37,409 bases of DNA from Syntrophomonadaceae bacterium (GTDB lineage Bacteria > Bacillota > Syntrophomonadia > Syntrophomonadales > Syntrophomonadaceae), in assembly GCA_012729835.1 (NCBI GenBank), contig JAAYCK010000017.1:1-37409 (forward strand). Direction: 5' to 3'. This document shows, piece by piece, positions 24,972 through 33,401 of the stretch. Every line of letters begins with the position of its first letter. Position 1 is the first letter of the stretch. The position numbers and the translations under genes are program-made. Under the pieces are notes generated by a model. It saw only the letters and a program-made list of their open reading frames with translations, did no database searches and was not told the origin of the DNA.

Positions 24972-26120
24972 CTACTCCCGGAAAACGAATGATTTATCGC
25001 GAAGATAACTCCTTCTCAATTGATACTTGACGGTGATTTCCGGTTGCACGTCGGTAAATCTTTGCGGCCATTCGGGGCCGATCTGTTTCCACAATTCAGG
25101 GTCGGTTTGGCGGATCAATTTGCCCCAGCCAAAGATGTCGCTGTTCAGGGATTGGGCTTTGCTGATAGCAGCGTTGATCTCACTCGTGATTTCCTGGTCA
25201 GCTAATTTCTCCAGTTTCTTAAAGGTAGTGAGGGTGAAGAGATCGCCGCTGCTATTTTGTTCATAAAAGTTTCCTTCCGCGGAGATTTCTATTCTTATCA
25301 CTATATTTTGCCCCTGGATCAATGGTTTAATCTTGGCCTGCGAACGGGACATCTCCAGGGTGACTTTTTTATCCGGCTGCCCCGGAAATGGCACGGTAAA
25401 GAGTCCCCCCTCGATCATTCTAGGGCTCAGGAACCGGTACCCCCGACTTTCCTTTTCAGTTAAAATACCTACCATTCTACGGTCTCGGAAAACTGCCATA
25501 TGTTCCAATAACAGTTGATTACCTTGCGCCGCCTTTTTTACAGTAATAATAGGTATCACCGGCTCGATACCCGGCTCGGCGAATCGTTCTATGACCTGGA
25601 TCAGAGTTATCGGGGTGTAGATGCCCAGCTGGGTTTCTTGAGTTTGCAGCAGATCAGTGATTGCGGTGGCGGTATAAGGAGTGGCAATCGGTTTTGTATT
25701 GAATATCTCCTCGACACTGGCCTTATGGGTAACCACTACTTGTATGTTTTTTCTGACAAAACGGTTACGGCTAACAAAATCCATGAATTGAGAAAGGTCA
25801 GATTGGGCCAGCCCTTCTCCCCACAGCATCAGGCTGGAATGGCTCCACAGCGGGTATTGGGAACTGGTCAGCGAGATTCGCCGGGCCGCTTCAGCCACCG
25901 TGGCACCGGTTGCCGATTGTGCAATGAATTGCGGACCGCCTCCGCCATTCTTCTCCGGCGAAGTCGGGATCGCTAATTGGGTGGTAAAGATGACTTGGTT
26001 ATTTTTAAAGTCCGCCCCGAATCCCAGGGGAATGGAAGACTTGTTTATCTCAGTGGTGCCGCAGCCGGCTGCCGTTACTGCCAGCAGCAGCATCGCCATA
26101 ATCAGACAATGCTTTTTCAT
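24972..26120 (-). CDS. GerAC-family spore germination lipoprotein (first C subunit)
   Basis: This 382-residue lipoprotein has a signal peptide with the lipobox VTAAGC (Cys20), then GTTEINKSSIPLGFGADF. Typical GerAC features are the SSQYPLWSHSSLMLWGEGLAQ region, the FMDFVSRNRFVRKNIQVVVTH strand and the C-terminal FGWGKLIRQTDPELWKQIGPEWP. Its ATG overlaps the GerAA stop as ATGA, giving translational coupling. An AAGGAAGG lies just upstream. It probably forms the primary receptor with the A subunit and the first B subunit. Confidence 0.95.
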   Translation of the reverse strand: MKKHCLIMAMLLLAVTAAGCGTTEINKSSIPLGFGADFKNNQVIFTTQLAIPTSPEKNGGGGPQFIAQSATGATVAEAARRISLTSSQYPLWSHSSLMLWGEGLAQSDLSQFMDFVSRNRFVRKNIQVVVTHKASVEEIFNTKPIATPYTATAITDLLQTQETQLGIYTPITLIQVIERFAEPGIEPVIPIITVKKAAQGNQLLLEHMAVFRDRRMVGILTEKESRGYRFLSPRMIEGGLFTVPFPGQPDKKVTLEMSRSQAKIKPLIQGQNIVIRIEISAEGNFYEQNSSGDLFTLTTFKKLEKLADQEITSEINAAISKAQSLNSDIFGWGKLIRQTDPELWKQIGPEWPQRFTDVQPEITVKYQLRRSYLRDKSFVFRE

Positions 26121-27682
26121 TGCTTGCCTTCCTTTTCCGTTTCAGTCTTCTGGCGTATGATATTTTTCATATCGTCCATATAGGGACGATTTTTGTTGTT
26201 GAACCAGGGCCTTCTGATGATGATATCGCCCATATGGTGAAGATTGAAAGGTGCTATTGGTGCCAGATAGGGCATGCCAAAGGATGACAGACCCGCCATC
26301 CTCAAGGCCATTAGAATCAGACTGATAATTATACCCAGAAAACCTAGAATACCTGCGGCAAACAGGAAGCCAAAACGGGCGATGCGAATTATAATGCTGG
26401 CATTGTAGGATGGGTTAACAAAGGATGCTATACCGCAAAAAGCAATTATTACTACCATAGGGGTAGAGACCAGGCCCGCCCGGACCGCAGCATCCCCGAT
26501 TATCAAAGCCCCTACGATACTCACGGCCGGGCCGACCGCCCGGGGCAATCTGAGCCCTGCCTCCCTCAGCAGTTCAAAAGTAGCATCCAGGAGTAGGGCT
26601 TCTACGAAGGCGGGAAAGGGAACTCCTTGTCGGGTCGCGGCAATGGTCAACAATAAGGGGGTAGGGATCATTTCATGGTGATAAGTGATAACGGCTACAT
26701 ATAACGACGGCAGCAAGAGCGCCAGCAAAAAGGCGGCGAAACGCAGCATCCGAAACAGAGAAGCTGGTATGAAATGAATGTAGTAGTCCTCGGGGGATAT
26801 CATATATTCGGGAAAAGTGACCGGTACGACCAGGGCCATGGGGGTCCCATCCGCCATAATACATATCCGGCCTTCTAAAAGTGCGCCGCAGACCCGGTCC
26901 GGTTTCTCGGTATGCTCGGTCTGCGTGAATATAGTCCATTTGTTATCTGCTATTATTTCCGCCAGGTAGCCGGTATCCAGAATGGCGTCAATGTCGATGC
27001 CTTCCAGGCGTTTTTTCACCTCGGCCACCAAAGCAGGCGGAGCGATAGTATCTATATAGCATATCACCACATCGGTCTTGGATATACGTCCCAATACCAT
27101 TGACTCGATCTTCAAGCTGGTCGATTTTAATCTCCTCCGGAGCAAGGCGGTATTGAAGCGCAAAGTCTCAGTAAAGCCTTCTTTAGGCCCGAATACCACG
27201 AGTTCGTTTTCCGGGCTCTGCACCGTTCGCCCCTGCCAGGAGCGAGTGCCGGCGAGCAGACCGCTGCTGTATCCGTCAATTAATACAACTGTATCACCCG
27301 AGCTTATATGGTGGCAGACCTCCTGCAAGGTCTCCAGGGTCTTTAATTCGGCCAGAGGCAGTACTTTCTCCTGAATAAAGCCCAGGATATCCGGATCTGG
27401 CATATTTCCGCCCTCGGGACGCATGTTCAGCTCCAGCAGCAGTGGCTTAAGTAAGTTGGACTCTATAGAGTTTTTATCGATGAGCCCATCGAAAAACAGC
27501 ATCAGGCCACGGGTCGCCGGCTGGCCAAACGTGAATTCCTTTAATACAACATCGGAGCAGCCTTGCAATAGGATCTTGAGACTGTCTATGTTCTCCTGCA
27601 GGTGCGGGGAGAGCTGCTCTGCAACCACCTGGGCAGGAGTCTCAGCCTCGGTAGAATTCTTTTTACTGCTTATATAACGCAT
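26117..27682 (-). CDS. GerAA-family spore germination protein (A subunit)
   Basis: This protein has about 521 residues from ATG 27682; an upstream TTG would add five. The N-terminal soluble domain (residues 1-270) carries QENIDSLKILLQGCSDVVLKEF and VLIDGYSSGLLAGTRSWQGRTVQSPENELVVFGPKEGFTETLR, the hallmark GerA segment. The membrane part begins near SLFRMLRFAAFLLALLLPSLYVAVI and includes RQGVPFPAFVEALLLDATFELLREAGLRLPRAVGPAVSIVGALIIGDAAVRAGLVS. A subunits form the oligomeric ion channel that opens on germinant binding. It is the only A gene in an operon with two B and two C genes. Confidence 0.96.
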   Translation of the reverse strand: MRYISSKKNSTEAETPAQVVAEQLSPHLQENIDSLKILLQGCSDVVLKEFTFGQPATRGLMLFFDGLIDKNSIESNLLKPLLLELNMRPEGGNMPDPDILGFIQEKVLPLAELKTLETLQEVCHHISSGDTVVLIDGYSSGLLAGTRSWQGRTVQSPENELVVFGPKEGFTETLRFNTALLRRRLKSTSLKIESMVLGRISKTDVVICYIDTIAPPALVAEVKKRLEGIDIDAILDTGYLAEIIADNKWTIFTQTEHTEKPDRVCGALLEGRICIMADGTPMALVVPVTFPEYMISPEDYYIHFIPASLFRMLRFAAFLLALLLPSLYVAVITYHHEMIPTPLLLTIAATRQGVPFPAFVEALLLDATFELLREAGLRLPRAVGPAVSIVGALIIGDAAVRAGLVSTPMVVIIAFCGIASFVNPSYNASIIIRIARFGFLFAAGILGFLGIIISLILMALRMAGLSSFGMPYLAPIAPFNLHHMGDIIIRRPWFNNKNRPYMDDMKNIIRQKTETEKEGKQ

Positions 27683-27750
27683 ATCAAGCCCCCGCAATAC
27701 ATATGTTTACCGCCAAATGACTAGTATAGCTTTGACGGGAAGCCAGCGCT

Positions 27751-28875
27751 TTATACAGGAGGAGCTTCAGTATCGGGATTGGCGGTATCACTCCCTGCAT
27801 CCAGCGGATAGGGTTTAAACAGGGTAATGACAAAGATTATGAAAGGAATGGCAATGAAAAAGAGACCATAGACCCAGGGAATCAGCGTACGACTCCATAT
27901 AACGACCTCCAGATTGTTGCGGCATATGATAATCGAAAGATAACCAATGATAAGTGCGCTCGGTGCAGCGATAAATCGGTAATCCTTCAGCGCAAAAATC
28001 TGCTGGGTCACGTAACAGGCCATAAACCAGGGGATAGTGACCGCTCCGAAAATCCCCAGTATCCATATGGCCACAAGAACGATGTCCATGTTTTGGATGA
28101 AGGCACCGATCCGAGCCAATCTGATGGTAGCAAAGGTAGGGAAAGTCATGGTAAGTGCCGGGATGATACCGCGGGTGATAATAATAGTAATACTAGCCAG
28201 GGTGATCAGGGGTATAAAGAGGGCCAATACCCAGCGTTGTATGCTGCCCGCCTGTTGTTTTTTATCTAGGAAATAGGCCAGGGTCAGCACCGGCATCAGC
28301 TTGCTCAAAAACGAGATATTTATGGCTGTGGCCAGGCCGAGGGACCAGTAATTGATATAGCCGAGCGGCAGTAAGCGTTCGGGATGATAATTGCAGAACA
28401 AAGCAACCAGCAAAATGGCTACTGAAAACATATACCCAATGGGAACGCCTATTTCTACCACTCTGGCTAAATTGACCAGGCCTGTTTTGATGGCGGCAAA
28501 ACTGACCAGCAGCAGGACTCCGATGAAAATACTGATAGGGGTAGCCGGCAGGACGATCATTTTCATGAACTCGATAAACAGGCGCAGGGTATAACTGCAG
28601 ACTATTATGAAGACGGGGATGTAGATCATACCTATTATGCGTCCCATTGCTTTCCCCAAGTGTTCATCCAGCATCAGGGGAAAGGGCCGACTGCTCTTTG
28701 TGATAATGTACTGATACATCCCGATCAGCAGCAAACCAGGAATTATGGCGGTCAATATCCCTAACCACGAATTGGCATAAAGTACGTGGACTAGCGTATG
28801 CGGGGTTTCCAGAAAAGCGACTGGTGCAACCAGAATCATTAGCAGACAGAACAATTGATAGTGTGTAAGTTTCAC
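27751..28875 (-). CDS. GerAB-family spore germination permease (first B subunit)
   Basis: This 374-residue protein is read from GTG 28875, seven bases after GGAAGGAG; a TTG six bases earlier is too close to the ribosome site. It has about ten membrane helices, starting KLTHYQLFCLLMILVAPVAFL, with the GerAB-type region PFPLMLDEHLGKAMGRIIGMIYIPVFI. It is the first gene of the minus-strand operon and precedes the A gene by 68 bp. It would form the germinant-binding subunit with GerAA and GerAC. I found no convincing sigma-G promoter upstream on this strand. Confidence 0.94.
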   Translation of the reverse strand: MKLTHYQLFCLLMILVAPVAFLETPHTLVHVLYANSWLGILTAIIPGLLLIGMYQYIITKSSRPFPLMLDEHLGKAMGRIIGMIYIPVFIIVCSYTLRLFIEFMKMIVLPATPISIFIGVLLLVSFAAIKTGLVNLARVVEIGVPIGYMFSVAILLVALFCNYHPERLLPLGYINYWSLGLATAINISFLSKLMPVLTLAYFLDKKQQAGSIQRWVLALFIPLITLASITIIITRGIIPALTMTFPTFATIRLARIGAFIQNMDIVLVAIWILGIFGAVTIPWFMACYVTQQIFALKDYRFIAAPSALIIGYLSIIICRNNLEVVIWSRTLIPWVYGLFFIAIPFIIFVITLFKPYPLDAGSDTANPDTEAPPV

Positions 28876-28907
28876 CGGCAATCTCCTTCCATTAGCTGTT
28901 TTGAAAA

Positions 28908-28980
28908 CATATGCTGCACCAACCCAGTTAGGGCTTAGACCAAGATACAGTTGTGGTTTTCATCATTCTTCGGTGACCAC
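28908..28980 (+). other. two-copy 74-bp conserved element, copy B (ger/spoVT intergenic)
   Basis: This copy matches the element at 18782 (CATATGCTGCACC, GGGCTTAGACCAAG, GTTTTCAT, CGGTGACCAC). It is followed by a hairpin ACCAC-CTCC-GTGGT at 28976-28989, formed from different bases than in copy A. It is antisense to the ger operon, ending 33 bp before its start, and sense to spoVT, 277 bp upstream. The rest of the 381-bp gap holds the spoVT promoter and no gene. Confidence 0.6.
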
Positions 28981-29174
28981 CTCCGTGGTGTTGAATGTCT
29001 ATAGATTATTTTCACCAGAAACCGTATAACTATGAATCCTAGGACTAATTATTCCAGCTTCAGGGGACAATCATTATAAACGAGCATTCAAGTTAAAATC
29101 AGGTTACAGAAAAAATGCTGAACAAGCGGTGTGGCCTACAGGTATCAAAAATTTCCGGGCATGATGGCAATAAG

Positions 29175-29205
29175 TGAATAAAAGGGGATTTTGAGTTATA
29201 TACTA
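29175..29205 (+). promoter_or_regulatory. sigma-G-type promoter of spoVT
   Basis: TGAATA at 29175-29180, 18 bp, then TATACTA at 29199-29205 matches the Bacillus sigma-G pattern (TGAATA, 17-18 bp, CATACTA) with one mismatch. spoVT is a sigma-G gene in B. subtilis. It ends 51 bp before the spoVT ATG. Confidence 0.75.
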
Positions 29206-29256
29206 TCACTGAGAAAGAAAACCACAATTTGAAGATTTCAAACAAAGGAGGGATAA

Positions 29257-29826
29257 ATGCATTTGAAAGCAACAGGAATCGTTCGACGCATAGACGATCT
29301 AGGCAGAGTAGTCATTCCCAAGGAGATCCGCAGAACTTTACGTATTCGTGAGGGTGACCCTCTGGAGATCTTTGTAGACCGTGAAGGTGAAGTTATTTTA
29401 AAGAAGTATTCTCCCATCGGCGAACTGGGGGATTTCGCTAAAGAATACGCTGATTCGCTCAATGAAACCATCGGACATATATCGATGATTGCGGATCGGG
29501 ATGTTGTTATAGCGGTGGCAGGAGCCAACAAGCGCGAGTTCTTGACCAAACCCATCGGCAAGGCTGTCGAGCGGGCTCTGGAGGAAAGAACCACTTTAAT
29601 AATGAACGAACTGCAGCCATCTGACGATGAAGACGTTCATATCATTCAGCTGGATGACCGGGAATACACTGTTAAGTCGCAGGTAATCGCGCCTATCATT
29701 ACCCAGGGCGACCCTATCGGAGCAGTGATTATCGTGACCAAAGATGCCGGGGTCAAACTGGGCAACCTGGAAGTGAAACTGGCCGAAACCGCCGCTGGCT
29801 TCCTGGCCAAACAGATGGAGCCCTAA
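29257..29826 (+). CDS. spoVT: stage V sporulation protein T (AbrB/GAF regulator)
   Basis: SpoVT tunes sigma-G-dependent genes in the forespore. The 189-residue protein has an AbrB/SpoVT swapped-hairpin DNA-binding domain at residues 1-50 (ATGIVRRIDDLGRVVIPKEIRRTLRI) and a GAF-like C-terminal domain from about residue 55 to 180 (SPIGELGDFAKEYADSLNE...). The length is close to the Bacillus protein (178). CAAAGGAGGG lies just before the ATG. A sigma-G-type promoter precedes it and a strong terminator follows, so it is monocistronic. In Bacillus spoVT directly follows mfd; here the ger operon lies between them. Confidence 0.97.
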   Translation: MHLKATGIVRRIDDLGRVVIPKEIRRTLRIREGDPLEIFVDREGEVILKKYSPIGELGDFAKEYADSLNETIGHISMIADRDVVIAVAGANKREFLTKPIGKAVERALEERTTLIMNELQPSDDEDVHIIQLDDREYTVKSQVIAPIITQGDPIGAVIIVTKDAGVKLGNLEVKLAETAAGFLAKQMEP

Positions 29827-29850
29827 CGGGAGCTGATTTAGTAACAGTCA

Positions 29851-29887
29851 AGCGATCTTATTACTCGTTTATAAGATCGCTTTTTTT
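29851..29887 (+). terminator. intrinsic terminator of spoVT
   Basis: AGCGATCTTAT at 29851-29861 pairs with ATAAGATCGCT at 29871-29881, followed by a T-run to 29887. Confidence 0.93.
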
Positions 29888-29999
29888 ATGGGGACAGGTA
29901 GAAAAATCGGAAAGACGAGTTAACCACAGATGTACACGCGATTCAAATGTAAGTAATACAAAGATGCCCGTAATGAAAATTATGACTTTCGCAGAAGGG

Positions 30000-30190
30000 T
30001 GTCACTGCTGCGAAAACGGGGTAAGATTGCCGCGCTGCGCTCGCAATGACACAATGAATGTTAACGCTCCGGCGCCCGAACTGGTCATTGCGAGGAGCGT
30101 TAGCGACGCGGCAATCTTCCCGGTCAACTCTTTTCGTTCATCGTGATGGGTTAAACACCCGTGATAATTGCGAGCTTAGCGAAGCAACAT
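30000..30190. repeat. REP-like dispersed palindromic repeats, copy 6
   Basis: The left unit is GATTGCCGCGCTGCGCTCGC, the right unit is GCGACGCGGCAATCTTCCCGG, followed by the tail TTCGTTCATCGTGATGGGTT and a half unit ATTGCGAGCTTAGCGAAGCAA. It occupies the gap between the spoVT terminator and the SpoVB-family gene. A 30-bp sequence shared with the mazG leader follows at 30196. Confidence 0.85.
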
Positions 30191-30309
30191 CTAAGGGGTG
30201 CTATTTATGACGCTGTGGTGAATAGTTCCCTTTACCGATTGCCTGTGGTTAACTACTCCAGGGGCATAATCGGTGGTATAATATGGTCCATGGTGTGGGG
30301 AGGATTTTG

Positions 30310-31857
30310 ATGGAGAAGAAACGCAGTTTCCTGTGGGGGGCTATGATATTAGCCATAGCGGGTGCCATCTGCAAAGTGCTGGGAGCTATCTACCGGATAC
30401 CTCTGGCTCGCCTGGTGGGTGACGAGGGTATGGCCTTATATCAGATGGCCTACCCGATATACACGACGATCCTTACCCTGGCTACAGCAGGGGTGCCGAT
30501 AGCTATTTCCGTCCTGGTATCCCGAGGGGAAACTCAGGGCTACACCGGCGACAGCCGCAAGATATTCCGGATGTCTTTGCTGATCCTGTTAACCTTTGGC
30601 TTCATACTCACTGTGCTGGTAATGCTCTTCGCCCCGTTTATTGCCAACAACATACTGAGAGAACCCCGGGCCTATTACCCGATCATGGGGGTTGCGCCGG
30701 CTATTTTCCTATCGAGCTTGATGTCAGTTTTTCGGGGATATTTCCAAGGGTTACAGTCCATGGTCCCCACGGCAGTCTCCCAGGTTGCCGAGCAGTCTGT
30801 GCGGGTTACCGCGGTCCTGATCCTGGCTTTCATGCTGTTTCCCTACGGACTGGAATACTCAGCGGCCGGGGCAACCAGCGGAGCGGTTGTTGGTGGAATC
30901 GCCGGATCGCTGGTCCTGTTCATTTATTACTATTTGTCCAGAAGGAAAGTGCGAAGTAATTCTGCGGAATTAAAATATTCTGGCGCCAGTTCATGGGAAC
31001 TAGGGCGCGAGATGGTGCGCCTGGCCATACCAGTATCCTTCGGAGCAGTGGTCATACCGCTGGTCCAGATGATCGATGCCGTCATCGTTCCGCAGAGACT
31101 GGAGTTCATTAATTATACCCATGCCCAGGCTATGGGGCTCTTTGGTCAATTATCCGGTATGGCCTCAGTGCTGATAACCTTGCCAAATATTTTTGTCATT
31201 TCGATTGCTACCAGTCTCGTACCGGCCATAGCCGAGGCCTTAACCTGCCGGGACCTGACTTTACTGAATGGACGAATTAATTATGCCTTTCGGGCTGCCA
31301 TGATCATCACCTTGCCCTGCACTGCTGGATTGTTTGTTCTAGCCTTTCCCATCTCAGACCTGCTGTTCAAACTCCCCCAGGTAGGGGTTCCGCTTGAAAT
31401 CATGGCATTTGCCTGCATCGTTCTGGCCGCTTTCCAAATCTCCAGTGCTGGCCTGCAGGGACTTGGCCGCCCGGAGATCGCCATGCGGAATCTTATGGTA
31501 GTAGGGATTCTGAAGGTTATCATGAATTACAGTCTTACGGCAGTTCCGGTCCTGAACATCCGGGGAGCGGCATTAGCCACCGTAGCTGCCTTCGCCATTG
31601 GCTCTGCTCTAAACATATTCTATTTGAAAAAGCTGACCGGAGTAGTTTACGAAAAAGCGCGTTTGATCAGGATAACTTTGGTAACTATAGTAATGGGCAT
31701 CGTAGTTAAGGTTTCCTATCAAGGCCTTATCGGCACCGATATCAACTCGCATATTGCCACGTTGATCGCTATTGTTGTCGGAATAGGCGCATACGGAATA
31801 CTGCTGCTGGCCATCAAGGAGTTCGACCTGGGTATGATCAGGCGGATAGTAAAGTAG
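30310..31857 (+). CDS. SpoVB/YabM-family polysaccharide (lipid) flippase
   Basis: This 515-residue membrane protein of the MATE/MOP superfamily starts at ATG 30310 after GGGGAGG; an in-frame ATG at 30283 lacks a ribosome site. About 14 hydrophobic segments run through it, beginning SFLWGAMILAIAGAICKVLGAIYRIPLARLVGDEGMALYQMAYP, a typical SpoVB/YabM opening, with the interior VFRGYFQGLQSMVPTAVSQVAEQ. In B. subtilis yabM sits between spoVT and mazG, as here; the SpoVB paralogue acts in cortex synthesis. The predicted role is moving lipid-linked precursors across the membrane. A TATAAT at 30277-30282 may be its -10 box, but no good -35 fits. Confidence 0.94.
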   Translation: MEKKRSFLWGAMILAIAGAICKVLGAIYRIPLARLVGDEGMALYQMAYPIYTTILTLATAGVPIAISVLVSRGETQGYTGDSRKIFRMSLLILLTFGFILTVLVMLFAPFIANNILREPRAYYPIMGVAPAIFLSSLMSVFRGYFQGLQSMVPTAVSQVAEQSVRVTAVLILAFMLFPYGLEYSAAGATSGAVVGGIAGSLVLFIYYYLSRRKVRSNSAELKYSGASSWELGREMVRLAIPVSFGAVVIPLVQMIDAVIVPQRLEFINYTHAQAMGLFGQLSGMASVLITLPNIFVISIATSLVPAIAEALTCRDLTLLNGRINYAFRAAMIITLPCTAGLFVLAFPISDLLFKLPQVGVPLEIMAFACIVLAAFQISSAGLQGLGRPEIAMRNLMVVGILKVIMNYSLTAVPVLNIRGAALATVAAFAIGSALNIFYLKKLTGVVYEKARLIRITLVTIVMGIVVKVSYQGLIGTDINSHIATLIAIVVGIGAYGILLLAIKEFDLGMIRRIVK

Positions 31858-31888
31858 AGGGGTTTTGAATCACTACGAGGATACAAGA

Positions 31889-31967
31889 GGAACGAATTTA
31901 ACACAGATGACACGGATGGGGAACATTTTTTGCCACAGATTAACACAGATGGACACAGATTTTTGCA
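31889..31967. repeat. CACAGAT repeat tract
   Basis: The tract reads GAACGAATTTAACACAGATG, then CCACAGATTAACACAGATGG and ACACAGATTTTTG. It belongs to the dispersed short-repeat family also seen at 17545. Together with the hairpins at 32102 it fills the gap between the SpoVB-like gene and mazG. Confidence 0.75.
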
Positions 31968-32101
31968 TGGCGGGTATTGTTAAAATTCTACTTTAACAAC
32001 AAGATGACTGTAATATAAATAATTTTTTATCAAAGACAACAGATAAGGTTGATGTTTTTATAACTCATAGCCATAGATAAAACGGGTTTAATAATAGATC
32101 A

Positions 32102-32160
32102 TTACACAGAAAAATCTGTGTAAATCCCCCTCTGGGGACAACCCATGCACCCTGACGGGT
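32102..32160 (+). other. three consecutive hairpins upstream of mazG
   Basis: TTACACAGA-AAAA-TCTGTGTAA (32102-32123), CCCC-TCT-GGGG (within 32126-32138) and ACCC...GGGT (32141-32160) follow one another 64-122 bp before the mazG start. They could form a structured leader, but the first is built from the CACAGAT repeat. No T-run follows. Confidence 0.45.
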
Positions 32161-32223
32161 GCCAATAATGACGCTGTGGCTAATAAAAAACCTGGCAAAA
32201 TAACCCCCCGGGAGGTATTAGGA

Positions 32224-32988
32224 ATGGAAAATGGCAAGGCTTTGGAAGAGTTGATAGCGGTGATGGACGAGCTTCTGGCGCCGGAGGGTTGTCCCTGGGA
32301 CCGGGAACAGACTCATCAGTCACTGCAGCGCTACCTGATAGAAGAGAGCTATGAGGTGGTCGAGGCGATCCAGGAAGGCAGTATGGACAAGCTCAGGGAG
32401 GAATTGGGCGATGTCCTGCTGCAGGTGGTTTTTCACTCCGCCCTGGCCGAGCGTGAGGGGTATTTCAATTTCTCTGACGTGGCGGTAGCCGTAAAGGATA
32501 AAATGATCCAACGCCACCCGCATGTTTTTGGCGAGCTGAAACTGGCCACCAGTAATGATGTCCTGGAACGTTGGGAAGGCTTTAAAAAGAAAGAGGGTAA
32601 AAAGTATATCCTGGAGGGTATCCCTGCTATGCTCCCCGCCTTAATGCGCGCTGAAAAAATGCAGGAAAAAGCGGCCCGGGTCGGCTTTGATTGGCCCACT
32701 ATTGATGGAGCCTGGGATAAATTCAGGGAAGAGATCGATGAATTGCGCGCAGCCGGGTCCGCGGAGGAGATAGTGGAGGAAATGGGAGATATACTTTTTG
32801 CCCTGGTAAACGTGGCCCGCTTCAAAGGAGTAGACCCGGAAGCGGCTCTGCAGGCGACCAATAATAAATTTGCCCGGCGTTTCAGATACATCGAAGAGTG
32901 TACTCAGGCAAGCGGCAAGCAATTCTCCGATTTCAGCTTGGAGGAACTGGATCACTGGTGGGAGGAAGCCAAGGGAAAAGGTCTCTGA
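32224..32988 (+). CDS. mazG: nucleoside triphosphate pyrophosphohydrolase MazG
   Basis: MazG hydrolyses (d)NTPs, including damaged ones, to monophosphates. The 254-residue protein is read from ATG 32224 after GGGAGG; the GTG at 32176 opens the same frame but has no ribosome site. It has two MazG repeats: the first with GCPWDREQTHQSL and the metal-binding EESYEVVEAI...EELGDVLLQVVFH, the second with WDKFREEIDELRAAG...EEMGDILFALVNVARF. In B. subtilis yabN, a methylase-MazG fusion, occupies this place; here the methylase half is absent. Confidence 0.96.
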   Translation: MENGKALEELIAVMDELLAPEGCPWDREQTHQSLQRYLIEESYEVVEAIQEGSMDKLREELGDVLLQVVFHSALAEREGYFNFSDVAVAVKDKMIQRHPHVFGELKLATSNDVLERWEGFKKKEGKKYILEGIPAMLPALMRAEKMQEKAARVGFDWPTIDGAWDKFREEIDELRAAGSAEEIVEEMGDILFALVNVARFKGVDPEAALQATNNKFARRFRYIEECTQASGKQFSDFSLEELDHWWEEAKGKGL

Positions 32989-33126
32989 TTTGGTTAATGG
33001 ATGGAAATAATGCGATTATAGTTGCATGAGCCAGTTTTCCACAAGTTTTTGCTGAAAAAAAGGAGAAATGTCCATGCACAGCGAATAGCCTTTTAAAATC
33101 TGAAAGTGATTAGGAGGTAATGCTTT

Positions 33127-33399
33127 TTGAACAAAACGGAATTAGTTGCAGGAGTAGCTGCAAAAACAGGATTAACCAAAAAGGATAGTGAAAAAGTGGT
33201 CAATGCTTTCTTTGCTACCGTTGAAAAGGCACTGGCGGCTGGTGACAAGGTTCAGCTGGTAGGATTCGGTACCTTTGAAGTAAGAGACCGCAAGGCTCGC
33301 AAGGGAAGAAACCCTCAGTCCGGAGTGGAAATCAACATCCCGGCTACCAAGGTTCCTGCTTTTAAAGCTGGCAAGGGTCTTAAAGATTCTGTTGACTAG
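33127..33399 (+). CDS. hup: HU-family DNA-binding protein
   Basis: This 90-residue nucleoid protein starts at TTG 33127, eight bases after TAGGAGG. It has the helical base [28 protein letters not shown], then [22 protein letters not shown] with the beta-arm, and [15 protein letters not shown], all canonical for HU. The next gene, rqcP, starts two bases after its stop, so they are coupled. A DnaA-box-like TTTTCCACA lies at 33035 in its leader. Confidence 0.97.
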   Translation: MNKTELVAGVAAKTGLTKKDSEKVVNAFFATVEKALAAGDKVQLVGFGTFEVRDRKARKGRNPQSGVEINIPATKVPAFKAGKGLKDSVD

Positions 33400-33401
33400 A
33401 G

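Noticed and set aside
28881-29030. A sigma-G promoter for the ger operon on the minus strand
   Set aside because: Only GAATA and CATAGTT-like words at wrong spacing (15 bp) were found.
33061-33088. Tiny leader peptide before the HU gene (AGGAG then ATGCACAGCGAATAG)
   Set aside because: Four to six codons only; easily chance in an AT-rich leader.
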